Source: Cochliopodium minus | Taxonomy: Eukaryota > Discosea > Himatismenida > Cochliopodiidae | Assembly: GCA_024220525.1 (NCBI GenBank) | Contig: JAMYWO010000040.1 | Coordinates: 171,735 to 209,472 of the forward strand | Reading direction: 5' to 3' | Length of the DNA stretch: 37,738 nt | Notes under the pieces: generated by a model | What the model saw: the letters and a program-made list of their open reading frames with translations, nothing else | Told to the model about the DNA's origin: nothing | Database searches by the model: none | Translations under genes and position numbers: made by a program | Shown: positions 1 to 12,121 of the stretch, in pieces | Layout: each line of letters opens with the position of its first letter | How positions within the stretch are numbered: the first letter of the stretch is position 1

Positions 1-9
1 TATTTACAG

Positions 10-1091
10 GCCCTGACATGTGGATGTTGAAAAAAATAGAATTTCCTTCTGACAAAAACTTTAGATATCCAATACCTAGGTAATTTTTTTTTCTGTTGGT
101 TTTTTCAAAAAAACTTTTTTACAAAAAAAAAATTATTGCAGCAGCATCATCGATATTTCTCCATCTTTTTTAAATTTTTTGGGTTATAATTCTCTTAAAA
201 ATTATGATTATGAGAATCTCATTTCTGTTCGCCAACGATTCACTCCTGTTCCCGGAACCAAAAAAATATTGAATTTAAATGTCGAAATAGTTAGTGGATT
301 AAAAACGCCTACTTCTAATAATAATGAACATATTTTCATGAAAAGATCCGATGGGAAATACATACATGTAAATAATTTAATTTAATGTAAAACTTATTTT
401 TTGATTGACTTTTATCAAAAACAAGATTATAACCAACACGACCATACAATTTGTAAAAAAAAACTTTTTTTTTTTTTAAATATCTTGATAAATTTTTTTA
501 GGATGCAAGAACAAAATTACCTAGTAAATTTATTTCTTTTATTTTACCTTTTATTTTAAATTCCACATAGATATGTGCACAATGAATGTAACCAAAGTTT
601 GTTTTGTCAACTTGAATGAAAATGATATCCCCAAATATTTTGATAAATACTCCGACTACAAATATTATTGTGAAAGTTATGAAGAAGTTCCAGATATTGT
701 CACTAAATACTGCAAAGAAATCAAAGTGTTGGATACAAACAAAAACTACTCCTACAACGTACATATATCTGAAAAAAATCTTCCTTTAACTAATCCATCA
801 CCAAATAATCTTCCCACACAAAATTTTATTCAATCAGAAAATATCAATGATTTAGAATCCTCCAATCTCTTTGATCCTGTATCTATTGCTTCAAATGATT
901 TTTCTTTTGACAATTTTGATTTTTCTCCTTCCTCCTCTTCTTCTTTTGAAGCTTTGCTCAATGAAAATAACAAAACTGATGTTAATCCAACAAATAATGT
1001 TAATTTGTTCACCAGTTACAATAATCTGGTTGCAGGATTAGAACATTCTTTCCAATCAAACAATGAAACAGATAATTTTTTAAATTTTTGA
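10..1091 (+). CDS. ZP1: PAS-domain zinc-cluster-family regulator, 5' end outside window
   Basis: Only the PAS-like and C-terminal parts are present. Exons: about 10-79, 142-365, a 27-nt microexon 426-452, 502-517 or so, 571-1091. The first exon holds the PAS start (PDMWMLKKIEFP, then YPIPSS). The next holds SPSFLNFLGY, which is shared with ZP3, ZP10 and ZP14. After the PAS comes the post-PAS block (NVTKVCFV..., YYCESYEEVPDI) and a Ser/Asn/Asp-rich tail ending NETDNFLNF-stop, matching ZP3. The zinc cluster, ribbon and coiled coil would lie upstream of base 1. The in-frame TAA just after YIHV is avoided by splicing at GTAAAT into the 27-nt microexon; ZP14 has a microexon of the same length at the same place. 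Family membership is clear; the role as a transcription factor is inferred from complete paralogs. Confidence 0.85.
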
Positions 1092-1210
1092 TATTTTACA
1101 AAATATTAAATTTTGAAAAATGTTTATTTTTTGAATAGATTTCGATCAGAAATCTCAATTTGATCTTTCAATGACTTTTGATATCTTTTTAAATATTGAA
1201 TATAAAAAAA

Positions 1211-2994
1211 ATGTCAGAGAAAAAGAATTTAAAAGACAAGGATAAGGATATCAAAAAAGATATCATAGCATGTTTAAAATGTCGAGTGAATCATCGAGTA
1301 ATTTTATAAATATAAATAAATTTTTATTTATATCTCAATATTCATCATAATTAGAAATGTGATGGAAAAAGGTAAATATTTATTCTTATTCAATCAAAAA
1401 TAATTGTTTATATGTTGATATTTTGAATAGACCTTGCTATCATTGTATAAAGAGGAAGATAGAATGTGAAAATGATACAAAGAGAAAAGCTGTTGGTAAA
1501 ATGTTTAATAACCCTATAAGATCTATCTTATATCTTTCATAGATACAAAAGAAATTATATTTATTGAAAATTATTTTATTTCAAAAAATATATTTTTTGT
1601 ATAATCTTATAGGAAGGCCAAAAATGACTGAATTGGAGAAAAAAGAAAAGAAATTGAGAAAGGCATCGATTAATTGTGAAATATGTAACACTAATAATAA
1701 AAATACTTACAAATTTTGTTCCAATTGTGGCCAAAAACTGCCAACATTTCAAAATAATTATCGAGATGATGATGATCTACAAAAGGAGATTGAGATATTG
1801 AAGCAAAAAGTGAATGAATTGAATTGTATAATTGATATGGGCAATATTTCAGTATCAAGTAATTTTTCTATACAAAAATATATTGTTAATTGTTGTAATT
1901 CATATATATGCCCAATATAATATGTTTTAAAAAAATATTTTTTTTTATTTCCTCTCACAATATGGAGATTAATTTAACATCAAAAAAAAATAATACAATT
2001 AATATTGAGATATTGGAACATCATTTTAAAGTATAATTTTTAAATTTATTTGAATTGATTTTTTTTTTTTTTAATTTTATTCGTAAAGATCAATCACAAG
2101 ATTCGGATATGTATTTTTTAAAGAAGATAATATTTCCTAAAGAAGAAAATCTATCATATCCCCTCCCATCTTTTTTGATGGAATCATCCAAAGCATTGGT
2201 AGAAATGTTGGGATACACAGAAACAGAATTACACAACACTTATATGCCTAATTTAATTCCCAAAAAGCATTATCACACCACTAGCGAGAAAGACATCATG
2301 TTTGTCAAAATGAAGAAGGATCATTCCATTTGTAAATTTACCTACGAAGAAAATCTTTTTATCAAACATCGTAACGGAAAATATCTTCACTTAATATTGG
2401 ATACTTCTGTTTTTTTGGTAAATTATTTGGTTTTATTTATCCATAAATTTTATTTTTTTTCATTTTATTTTATTATTTTTAAATCAATTTTTTAATCTTT
2501 TAACTTTTTTATTTAAAAAGGACAATAAAACTAAAATTCCCGAATTTGCTAGTTGTACAGTCACCAAAGTTTGCCAGATCTACGAAGAATCAAAAGTTCC
2601 CTCCTACATTTCCCCAACAAGCTTCACCTTCCACGGAGACAGCATCGACGACCTCCCACCCTCCATCAAAAAAAGAATTCAAATTTATTCCCCTAACAAA
2701 ACCAGTGACAACTTCTTCAGCAACTTTACGAAAACAAAACCTGTTAAAGAACCTAAACCTTCCAAGTTTTCTTTTAGAAATTCTTTTTCAAGCAGTCCTC
2801 CTAAGAATTCTCTATCTGGTAGTCCTCCTAAATCTTCTAATTCTTCTAGTTCTTCTTCCTTTCATGTTTCTTCTTCTGGGAATGAGCATGTCTCTCGTTC
2901 TCATGATTATTCTTCTGTTTTTAAGTTTTTTCCAATGTCCGATTTGTCTCTTGGTTATGAATCTAGTGATCTTCACCTCAACACCTATTTTTGA
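1211..2994 (+). CDS. ZP2: Zn2Cys6-zinc ribbon-coiled coil-PAS putative transcription factor
   Basis: Reconstructed exons 1211-1297, 1355-1371, 1431-1495, 1613-1858, 2089-2417 and 2521-2994 give about 405 aa with closing phases. Order of domains: Zn2Cys6 (CLKCRVNHRKCDGKRPC, continuing CxxC to a final C), a KRKAVGRPK motif, a zinc ribbon (CEIC...CSNCG), a coiled coil, a PAS-like core (FLKKIIFP, YPLPSFLMESS, EMLGY, NLIPKKH, HRNGKYLH) and a post-PAS block (TVTKVCQIYEESKVP, FTFHGDSIDDLPP). The tail is Ser/Pro-rich rather than Asn-rich and ends LHLNTYF, a weak version of the family terminus. The last exon has no in-frame ATG, and a longer overlapping frame at 2546-3013 is a shadow. The start ATG follows an A-run and lies only 119 nt after the ZP1 stop. 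Confidence 0.85.
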
Positions 2995-3046
2995 GAAAGA
3001 AGGGGAAAATTAATTAAAAATTTTTTGTCATTTTTAAAAAAAAAAA

Positions 3047-4454
3047 ATGTTGAATGAATATAAAGAAAAGAGAGTTGTTGTTGCTTGCCTTGGTTGTAGA
3101 TCTAATCATAAAGTAAATTATCTTCTTATTTTTTAAATAATAGTCCACTTATAATCTTTATCAATATTTGAATTTAGAAATGTGATGGTAAAAGGTAAAG
3201 AATTTTGAAAAGAGAGATTATGAAAGATGAGCTTATATTTTATTATGTTAGACCATGCGGATATTGTTTAAAGAGAAATGTGGAATGTGTTGAAAATCAT
3301 AAAAGAAAAGGATATGGTAAAAAAAAAATTGAAATGTTCAAAGGAAGTTTAATATAGACCCTATAATCCTATCCTAAATTAATTTTGTTGATTAATTAGG
3401 AAGACCTCCCAAAATGGATGGTGAAAAAAGAATTCTCCTCAACAAAAATACATCAGGGGAAATAAATTGTGAGAAATGTCTATCAATGATTAATCAAACG
3501 GATAGATTTTGTTCTCATTGCGGAAATCAACTTCCTCAACCAAAAAATTACAACGAATTATTGATAGAAATTAATTTTTTGAAGAATAAAGTTTTGGAAT
3601 TAACGAAAATAATAGAATTTAGAGGATCTAGGTCAGATATAATAGGTAAAATGATTCAATTTAATAACAGAGGAAATATTTATAAAATATTAAAACCTTT
3701 TAATCTTATTCAGTTCAAGACATGTCAATCATATCAAGAATGAATTCTACTTGTGAAGCAGAATGCATTTTTCCAGTGCCATGTTATGTGTTTGATATCT
3801 CTCCAACATTCCTAAACATGCTGGGATATAATCAAACAGAATTTTCAAATTACTACTATCCTGATTTAATCCACAGAAATCATCACCAAGTAAAATCTAT
3901 CCAAACTTTTTTTAATATTTTTTTTAATTGAAAAAAAAAGGTTATAAATGAAAATTCTTTAAACTGTGAATACAAAGAATTGAAGGGTATTGACCCCAAA
4001 ATATGCTTTGAAGAACAAATCTTTCTAAAAATGAAAAATGGGAACTATCTTTACTGTATCTCCAACTCCACAATATTTTGTGTAAAAAAAAAAAAAAGAA
4101 ACTTTTATAAAAGTTTTTTGAATTTACTTTATTTTAAATAAGGATGCTGTTAGTAAAAATCCCTCTCTTTATTCTATTCGTGTTCAAAAATTGTGCCAAA
4201 TAAACGTAACTGAAGAATCTTTGCCTCCTGCTGGTTTTCCCGACAAATTGACTTTTTATTTGAGTGATCTCTCTGACTTTACTTCTTGTAGTAATACTCC
4301 AACTTCAATCAACATAGACAAATTTTTTGAAAGTAGTAATGTTGACTTTTCATCCAATTTTCCAAAATCTTGTAATGGAACCAATAATAATGTCAGTTTT
4401 AACAGTTTATTTGTTGAGGGATCTTTTGATGTTGATAACTTTTTAAATTTTTAA
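3047..4454 (+). CDS. ZP3: Zn2Cys6-zinc ribbon-coiled coil-PAS putative transcription factor
   Basis: Exons 3047-3112, 3178-3194 (17 nt), 3252-3316, 3400-3645, 3720-3889, 3941-4081 and 4143-4454 close in phase to about 338 aa. The zinc cluster reads CLGCRSNHK / KCDGKR / PCGYC...VEC across three exons, followed by a KRKGYGRPPK motif. The zinc ribbon is CEKC...CSHCG and a coiled coil follows. The PAS part keeps P-x-P-x-Y-V-x-D, SPTFLNMLGY, YPDLIH and KNGNYLY. The post-PAS block is RVQKLCQINVTEESLP with LTFYLSDLSDF. The protein ends DVDNFLNF-stop, close to ZP1. The acceptor before the PAS exon could be 3713 or 3719; both keep frame. The start is the first ATG after a ten-A run, 52 nt downstream of the ZP2 stop. 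Confidence 0.85.
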
Positions 4455-5242
4455 ATAGAAAAACTTTTTAATGTAATAAAATAAAGTTTAATACATATTT
4501 TCTTCCTAAATTGGAGAATTTAATTCTCTACTATTCAATCATTTTCCTTTTCTCCATCACAACCATTCTAAATATTACCCTTTATTTCCTTTTGAACCAA
4601 CTTCTTCTTTGCAAATATTCAAACCTTTGTCTCCTTTCTCATAGTTTTTCTTTTCGTCCTAGTAGTCGTTTGTGATTTTCTCTCTAATAATTAAACTTTC
4701 TGGATTGGTTCTGCGAAGAATCCGTAAATGTTTGCTTTTCCAGTATTTTCCAATTCAAGATCCAACTTTTAAGTCTGAGTTAAAGCGTCTGTTTCTTACT
4801 AAAGCAGGGAAGATGTTCGATTCAAAGTTTAGGAGGAGTTTTCATGAAAAGTCAAACCAAAATTTTGAGATTTTTATCATACTCAATTTCGTTCAATTTG
4901 TTGGTTTCTTTAAACGACCAATGATAAATAATATCCATCCTCTAATATTGTGAAGGTAATCCACATCAATCATTACTTGAGAGGTCTTGCAGGAATTCTT
5001 TTCTTTTCCAGTCTCCAAGAACCTTTTTTTTTTTTTTTTTTCAAGAGCTTCCCAGAAAAACTCGAAATTCTCAATGGAGCTGATAAAGTTGATTATTGAA
5101 ATAGATTTCTTTGTTCTTCAGTTGGGACTTACATTTGATCAAGATTTATTTAAATATTGATAGAAATTGTCAATGTTGAAAAAGAAGCCATAAATATCCT
5201 CCACATATCAATATAAGATTCAAAAAAAAAGTTTTTGATTTA
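4455..5242 (+). other. Non-coding or degenerate stretch after ZP3
   Basis: No convincing gene. A 93-codon open frame at 4672-4953 shows no family motif, lies on a less AT-rich patch and has no spliceable partners that I could see. The opposite strand has stops in every frame. It may be a relic of an older coding sequence, but nothing identifies it. A T-tract occurs near 5022-5042. Confidence 0.4.
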
Positions 5243-5452
5243 ATGAAGTCAGAAAAAAAAAAAATGAAAAAAAAGTTTTATGTGTCAAAAGATATAGAAA
5301 ATGATGATTGCAATACTTTTGATGCAATATATGTCAAAAATGATAAATTAGAAGATCTAAAGAAAGAGATAGAGAAAATACGACAACTGAAATCTGGTGA
5401 ATATATCATAAAGTATAAGGAAGAGGGAAAATCATTAATCTCAATATTGTAG
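5243..5452 (+). CDS. Short ORF, possible ubiquitin-like header of a Crinkler-type gene (or its first exon)
   Basis: A 69-codon frame with a Lys-rich start. The segment FDAIYVKNDKLEDLKKEIEK resembles the xF-x-V...(V/L)xxLKKxI pattern of the ubiquitin-like header at the N-terminus of many Crinkler proteins (family knowledge). The match rests on pattern only. It sits 214 nt upstream of the SAM-headed Crinkler gene. The DNA just after its stop (5461-5640) is a degenerate copy of intron and exon sequence of that gene at about 6340-6480, so this may be the surviving 5' end of an earlier Crinkler copy, or an alternative first exon. A complete gene of only 69 residues is less likely. Confidence 0.4.
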   Translation: MKSEKKKMKKKFYVSKDIENDDCNTFDAIYVKNDKLEDLKKEIEKIRQLKSGEYIIKYKEEGKSLISIL

Positions 5453-5460
5453 AGATATCT

Positions 5461-6480
5461 TCTAATTTCTCACATAATATTTAATATTAAGAATAAGATC
5501 CTAAATCCACAGATTAAGCAGGCGATAAAATTATTTTCTTATAAATTAATCAAAAAGATCCTATTAACCAAAAATATCATTTATTTATTATTTCACTCTG
5601 AAATAGCAATATTTTTGCATCAACAAACTTATATATTTCCATGAATTTAAATTTTTAAAAAAAAAAATGAAGACCAATCTTAGAGAATCTCTTTGGGAAT
5701 TTTTAGAGAGAATTAATTTGGGTCAGTATTATAATATAATAAATAATCAAGGATTCATCGAGAAAGAAGAATTTTTGAGTCTGATCAAAGAAGAGAATTT
5801 GAATGAAATGAATTTCAAAATTAAAGACAAATTGAGAATATTAGAAGAAAAAATGGTTAAAAAAATAAAAATATATATATATTTTTCACCTTTTCTTCCA
5901 TTAAAGAAATTCAAATATAATGAAATAATTAATAATGGAAAACATAAAGAAGTGGTAGATTTTATCAATAACATTGATAGTATAGACGAAAATGATAAGA
6001 AAAGATATATTGTCAGTTTGATTGATAATAAATTAACAACAAAAGAAAGATTAAGCAAGATAGATGATTTTTCATTGGATAAAATAGGGATCGCAATTGG
6101 TGATAGAATCTCAATTTTCGATTCAATAAAGGTAAATAAATTAATATATTATTTGGTTCAAACAATTAATGTTGTATATCAAATATCTCACTAAATTTTT
6201 ATATTTGACCAAAAATTAATATAAGCGAAGTGATAAAAAATCATTTTCTCATAAATAAACAATAATATCCTTTATAAATTATCATAGCAAGTATCATTAT
6301 CAAGAATAATTTTCTATTGTTTTTATATTTTCTATATTTTTTCTCACAATAATATTTGATATTACAGATCCCAAATCCACAGATCCAACAGATGGAGGTA
6401 ATAAAAAATTATTTTCTCATAAATTAACCAAGAAAAAATAAATAATATTTTTGCATCAAATAACTTATATCTCAAAATTT
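5461..6480. repeat. Degenerate repeated segments flanking the SAM exon
   Basis: About 5467-5640 and about 6341-6480 share a run of similar words in the same order: CTCACA-TAATATTTRATATTA, GATCCYAAATCCACAGAT, AAATTATTTTCTYATAAATTAA, and AATATTTTTGCATCAA with ACTTATAT. A third partial copy of the ATTTTCTCATAAAT part lies near 6230-6260. The second copy overlaps the small predicted exon at 6368-6397. This points to an old tandem duplication of an intron-exon unit. Confidence 0.6.
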
Positions 6481-9400
6481 CTAAAACATTTGTTGGGCTT
6501 GATTGATAATTATCACCTTAAAAATTATTTACATTTAGTGCATAGCTTAAAATTTTTGATTTATTGAATTTTTTTTTTTTTGAAATATTTAGGATATAAA
6601 CAAAAGCCGAAAGGTAAATCATAATAAAGAATTTTAACCTTCATTCATATATGAATTTTCAAAATTATCATTTGAATCAAATAACTTTAATATATTTTTC
6701 GATATTTCTTAATTTGATTATTTATATCTATAAATTAAAGATAAAATTTTTCTCATTTAAATCTTATTTATAAAATATAAACTTATAAATGATCGTTAAA
6801 GATCAAAATTAATCAATTTATATACAATTGATAAACTTCTTTGAACCTAAAATATTTATTTATTTTATTAAAAATATCAACTTATGATATTTTCATTAGT
6901 CATATTTAAAAAATTTTAAGTAATTATCCTAATTAAATTTATTTTATTAATAAAATCACAATTTATCAAAATAGGATGAAATAAAAGAAATTCCTCAAAT
7001 AATCCCAAATGATTTTTTTGAAAAATTGAGAGTGGAAAATATGTTGGAGCTCAGTAAAAAAACAAACAGTTTTGCAACAGTAAAGAAGTTAGCTGAAGCA
7101 TGGGTAAAAAATAAAAATAGATTAACGTTTAAAGAAGGCAAAGAAGTGAATACATTTGCAGATACAATTTCAGGACAAGAAGAATGCATTTGGAATGTGA
7201 AAATATTTGATTCTATTGATCAGACAATCCATGAAACATCCATATCAAATGTTGATAGAAATCCAGCTTATTTAATCATTCCTGATCATCCTGGAAAGGG
7301 AAAAACAAGAATCTTGGGAGAGATAATTAGATCGGTCATGGATAACACTCTAGAAAAAAATTTTGAAAAATACCATCTTAAAAATCGAGGAAAATGTTCT
7401 ATGAATGGGTCATTTGGTTTGATGATCACCTTCAACGATCTTTTGAAGAAAACCCTCTATCAATTAGTCAATGATAAACATGAAGTAGCAAATACAAAGG
7501 AAATATTCAAGAGTGTTTTAGAGATAAATATTCATAACATAGATCTTGCTTGTAGAGCTGCATTTTGGTATTATTTGATTTTATTTCTTTTTTAAATTAT
7601 TTATTATTATTTCTTTTAGTCATTTTTTCCACTTTACTTCCGGAAATGGAATGAGAACAATTAATGTGGGGGATTTCAGAGAATTTTTGGAAAGATTTGG
7701 GTGGGTTTTTCTTCACTACAGATTTGAAGACTTTATACTTGATATTTTGGAAGATTACAAATTGACTCACAATATTTCTGATCCCATCTATTTTTTTTTG
7801 GGAATTGATGAACTTGGTGATCATCCAGCTTATTCAACTATTTTGGGCTTCATAAATAATATTCAAATCAAAAGAAGTAAAAATAATACTTTTTATTTCA
7901 TTCATTATTTTATTCATTCTATGTATTTATTTTGGTTTTTATTTATTTCTATTAATTTATTTATTTTCATATTTTTCTATTAATTTCATTTTATTGAAAT
8001 TTTAATTTCTTTTATTATTTTTATTATTGAAATAAAAATTCTTAGGAATTTTTTGTAAAAGTTCCAACCAAGGGGGGTGACCAATTAATTCCGATTTTTA
8101 CTGCATTACAACCAAAAATATTTAAGAGTGAATTCCAAGTTAATAAAACACCAGGAGCAGGGAGAAAGTTAATTTGGCTCAATCTTGATCCGATGAATTC
8201 ACTTGACAGAATAAAACTTGCAATAAAGCAAGAAAGCTTTGGACAGTTTGCATTTATTGCATATAACCTTGCGGATGGGATTTGGAGACACATTGAAAAG
8301 ATAAATTTAAATATTGAAGGTATAAAAAAAAAACTAAATAATCGTGAGATTGAATATAAGGATGTTTTCATTGAAATGTTGGATATCGGGTTTACTTATG
8401 GTGATGTCTTTCTACCCAATTCTTTTTGGAAGTTTATTGCAATCCCTCTCTTGAAACTTTCATGCCATTTGAACGACAGTTATGATGGAACAAGAAAGCA
8501 TCAAGATGATCGAGAAGAATACTCTGTGAGGGGAATTGTTTCTTCTGGTGTTTTGAGATCAATCGAGTTTTCTCTTGTTCCTAAATCTCAAGAAAAAGAC
8601 TTGTTGTTGAAAGACTGCACCATCACCGCTCTTACTCTTTTCAATTTTGGAAAGAAGCTTGTCAAAAATTTTGAAGAGGGACCAAATCATCTACTTGGTT
8701 GCTACCTGATCGAAATGGTGAAAACTACATCTAATTTAGACAATGACAAAGATTTTGAAAAGTTTGTTTTGTATCTTCTTGCAATCCAGTTACACATGAG
8801 AGCTTTTCTTATCAATTTTGATCTTCCTGCAACATCTTACCCCAATGCGATTCCTTCAATTGCTTCTCTTTCTTCTTGTAGATATGTACCATTTAAGAAA
8901 CTATTTCATGATTTTTGTGAGGTTGGAGGAGGATGGAATGAAAAATCTCTTGATTTCGATATTTTACTTTCTGAAAAAGGAGCTCCAATTACTTTTAAAG
9001 TAGATTTGGATCAAAAAATTTATTTACAAAGAAAAGTTCAAAGAACCTATTTAACAAGATTTTCTTCTGAAAAGGACTTTTCTTTGAACACACTTTACTC
9101 TTCTTCTCATTCCTTTGAAAAGGGAATTGATAGTTTATTTGCTCTACTTTCGTCAAAAAAAAAGATTTATTATGTCATGATCCAATCAAGAAATCGACAC
9201 AATAATTCGGAAACTATTGGGAAAATTCCAAAATCTAAAGTAAATGAAGATTTAACAAATGCACATCAACAACAAAAAGAAATTTCTGAAGTCATTACTC
9301 AACTGGAATGTCCACAAACTGGAAAGAAATTTCCAAGTAATTTTTTAATTTTTAAAAGAAAAAATAATTAATATTTTCATTTTTTCCAAAAGAAATGGAT

Positions 9401-9907
9401 AAAACAAACACCATTCTTCTCTACATTACATACAAAACTGTTGACATTGAAAATTGTGGTAAATTTAAAGATAAATTTCTCTGTGTATGTAAAGTTGAGC
9501 ATCCTAAAATCAATCAAATGATAGGAAATTTCAATCTTCCTTTGTACAATGATCATTTCAAAACAGTGTGCGCTATTTTAAATTGCAAAAATACACCGAA
9601 AATCAAAGTTCCAATGGCTTTTTATTGTGTAGAACATTTTCCAACTGCAACGTTTGATAAAGTTCCTTTTCTAAAAATGTATCAATTGGTCTCAATTTCT
9701 GGAGAACCTTTGTGTGAATGTTTCAGAACTATTTGGATGGTTTTGGAAGCAAAGATTCCAAACATTGCAGAATTTATCAAAATCGAAATTCTTTATTTTT
9801 TGACAAGGAAGATAGCATTAGATTTGAATGAACAAAATAGAGAAAAAAAAGGGAAGAGAAAAAGAAAGGAAAAAGATGAAGAATACGTATTGGAAGAAGA
9901 AGATTGA
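5667..9907 (+). CDS. Crinkler-type protein: SAM-like header, P-loop NTPase, REase-like domain, C-terminal NLS
   Basis: Reconstructed exons 5667-6131, 6368-6397, 6593-6613, 6975-7567, 7620-7876, 8062-9336 and 9393-9907 keep frame and give about 1051 aa. The two tiny exons are least certain. Residues about 1-60 look like a SAM domain (LWEFLERINLGQYY), with a second SAM-like stretch near 125-155 (DKIGIAIGDRISI). A P-loop HPGKGKTRIL lies at about 7284-7310, a GLMITFNDLLK strand follows, then FTSGNG and a Walker-B-like FFLGIDELGD near 7790-7820. The C-terminal part has an acidic strand (FDILLSEKG), then IQSRN and ILLYITYK, like the D...(Q/E)xK restriction-endonuclease fold reported for Crinkler-type effectors, but with Arg where Lys is expected. 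The end carries a KKGKRKRKEK basic cluster, a plausible nuclear-localisation signal. A nucleic-acid-targeting effector or conflict protein acting in nuclei is inference. ATG follows ten A residues. Confidence 0.7.
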
Positions 9908-10305
9908 ATAGATGAAGATCATGATGGAAGATCAAAAGAATTTAAATAAAAAATTTATCATATCTTTTTTTTCTTTTTAATCCTAAATTATAAATTAAAT
10001 AAAATAAAATTCTGTTTGGCATCTTACAAACCTTCTTGAATTTTATACGTTAAAATTACACTAATTACTCTTTCTTTCATCCTTTTTAATTTCTCATAAA
10101 CTCCAAATCTTCTTATCATTTGATCAAAAAGGAAATATAAAATAAAAAAAAAATTTAGGAAAGGGTGATAGATTAAATGCAACAATTTCTTAAATAATAC
10201 CATATTAATGAATAATACAAATTCATCTCAATCATAGCAATAATAAATTGAATAATAAAAATAATAACAATATATTATTGAATAAGAGCGAAGATAAGAT
10301 CCTAA
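9908..10305. other. AT-rich intergenic stretch after the Crinkler-type gene
   Basis: No ORF, RNA gene or repeat that I can support. It holds several AATAAA-like words and A-runs near 9950-10010 that could serve 3'-end formation of the gene upstream. Confidence 0.5.
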
Positions 10306-11029
10306 TTGAAAAATGATGTGCACACTAAAAAAGTTGGAATTGAAAAATACTTTAAAGAGATTGATTTGGGTGGATATACTTTGTTTATAGCCCAAATATT
10401 GAAAGAGGAAGGAGATGAGGAGAATATCACCACCAAAAAACTTGCGAGGATCATAAAAAATGAATATCAAGATTTGTTCCAAATCGCCACTGTTAACGAT
10501 ATGTCATTCTCTGAAAAGGAGAAAAATATCCCACTTCTTGAACGTATTCTAATTACAATAAAAATAGATATAAGGACGTTTTATGTGTTGAAAAAACAAG
10601 ATTCAAGTACCTCAAATCGAAATATGCCAAAAATAATATAGAAGACAATTATTTCTCATTGAAAATCGATGAACATGACGATGAGGGAGATCGTATGATA
10701 GTGATAATAATGATAATTATATCATCTTTGATGATTCTCGCCCAAAACAACAAAATTTTAAAATTATAGAAAATAAGGAACCTCCCATCAAAGAAGAAGA
10801 TATGATGATATTGACGGAGAAGAATATTTAGAGGAGGAAGATACAAGCAAATATATCAACGCCAATAATATTCGTGGAAATATCGAGGAGAATAGTGTGT
10901 TCATCTCCACCCAGGATCCCTTGGAGGATACCTGGATGATTTTTATGAGATGATCTGGCAAGCAAAATCTCAGATTTTCATCTCCCTATCTTCCTTAATC
11001 GAGAACAACAAATCCAAAATGTAAGCCAC

Positions 11030-11740
11030 TTTCAAAAAAAAAATATTTAATTTAAAAATATCTGCCCGATATTGTTATAAATTCTTTTATCCTCTTATAA
11101 TAACAAGATAGAATATCCATAACTTTTTTAATCCCATTGTAAAATCAACGAGATATATCTTCATTTATGGATAGATAAATTGGAATAGAGAATGATATAA
11201 AAATAATGCTAAATAAATTATATACCTTCGATTGAAAGAAATATTCATTATCTCTCTCAAGATTTTAATTTTGAATGGTATATTCTCTTTCATTTTACTC
11301 GATTTTGAGGTGAACATATATGTTCCACGTATTTTAACATTTGCAAAAAAATAATAATATGATTGATATAAGATATGTATTGCTCTAAATTTTAACATCT
11401 TGTTACTATAAATCCATCAAACCTGATACACTCTTCCTCTTATTTTATTTTTATTTTATTTGATTAAAAATTTATAGAGTGGGTTTGTAAAAGTTAAACA
11501 TTTATTGTCGATGATAGTCAATTATAATAAGGAGATTTTTTTTGTTCCCTCTCAAATTTCTCATCATATTAAATCTTCTTCTATATCATAAGGAGAAATA
11601 ATTTTTCCTTTTTATACAAATGTTTTTTTCATAAGTGAATATTGGAATCGCATTAAAATGCAAATAATTTTTCGTTATGTATTATTTTCAGAATTGAAAG
11701 AATATTCATTTTTCACTAAACATATGAAATAATTCGAATT
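11030..11740. other. AT-rich stretch between phosphatase fragments
   Basis: Probably intronic or decayed phosphatase sequence. A short open piece near 11637-11730 begins EYWNRIKM, which could be the remains of the C-x-x-YWP region, but this is too weak to call. No other feature seen. Confidence 0.35.
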
Positions 11741-12002
11741 TTTTGATGATAAAATTTTTTCTTTCGAATTTTTCCATTATAATTCCACTAAACAAAATAT
11801 CATATCATTCATTCAATCTCTCTTTTTCTTATATATTTTTTTTTTACATTTTCTTCAATTTTGGTTTGAATTTTGGCCCGAAAAAGATAAACTCATTAGT
11901 ACAAAAAATTATAAGATTTCAATCAAAGATGAATTTAGCGAGAGAAAGGACATTCGTATTTTGCAAGTTACAAGTTCCCACAACAAATCAAGAGATGAAG
12001 AA

Positions 12003-12121
12003 ACTTTTAAAAAGGAACTTTTTTTATTTTTTATTTTTTTATTTTTTATATTTTTTTATTTTTTTAATTTTTTTTATTTTTTTTATTTTTTTTATTTTTT
12101 TTATTTTTTATTTTTTTTAAT
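12003..12121. repeat. T-rich (TTTTTTAT)n microsatellite in an intron-like position
   Basis: Imperfect repeats of T5-8 with single A interruptions between two phosphatase-like coding pieces. Slippage-prone; assembly length here may be unreliable. Confidence 0.7.

Noticed and set aside
2546-3013. 155-codon open frame rich in Leu and Phe at the end of ZP2
   Set aside because: Shadow frame. The frame starting at the 2521 exon continues the ZP family post-PAS block and tail and ends at 2994.
4672-4953. 93-codon ORF after ZP3
   Set aside because: No motif, no splicing partners, no family context; listed only as a possible relic.
5848-5901. Possible 51-nt intron inside the SAM exon (KIKIYIYF-coding, T-rich 3' end)
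   Set aside because: The frame stays open with it retained and the donor GTTAAA is weak; cannot be decided, so left as exon.
11743-12120. 125-codon ORF with Phe/Tyr-rich end that looks membrane-like
   Set aside because: The hydrophobic part is translated T-rich microsatellite; the coding signal in this interval is in another frame and resembles phosphatase.
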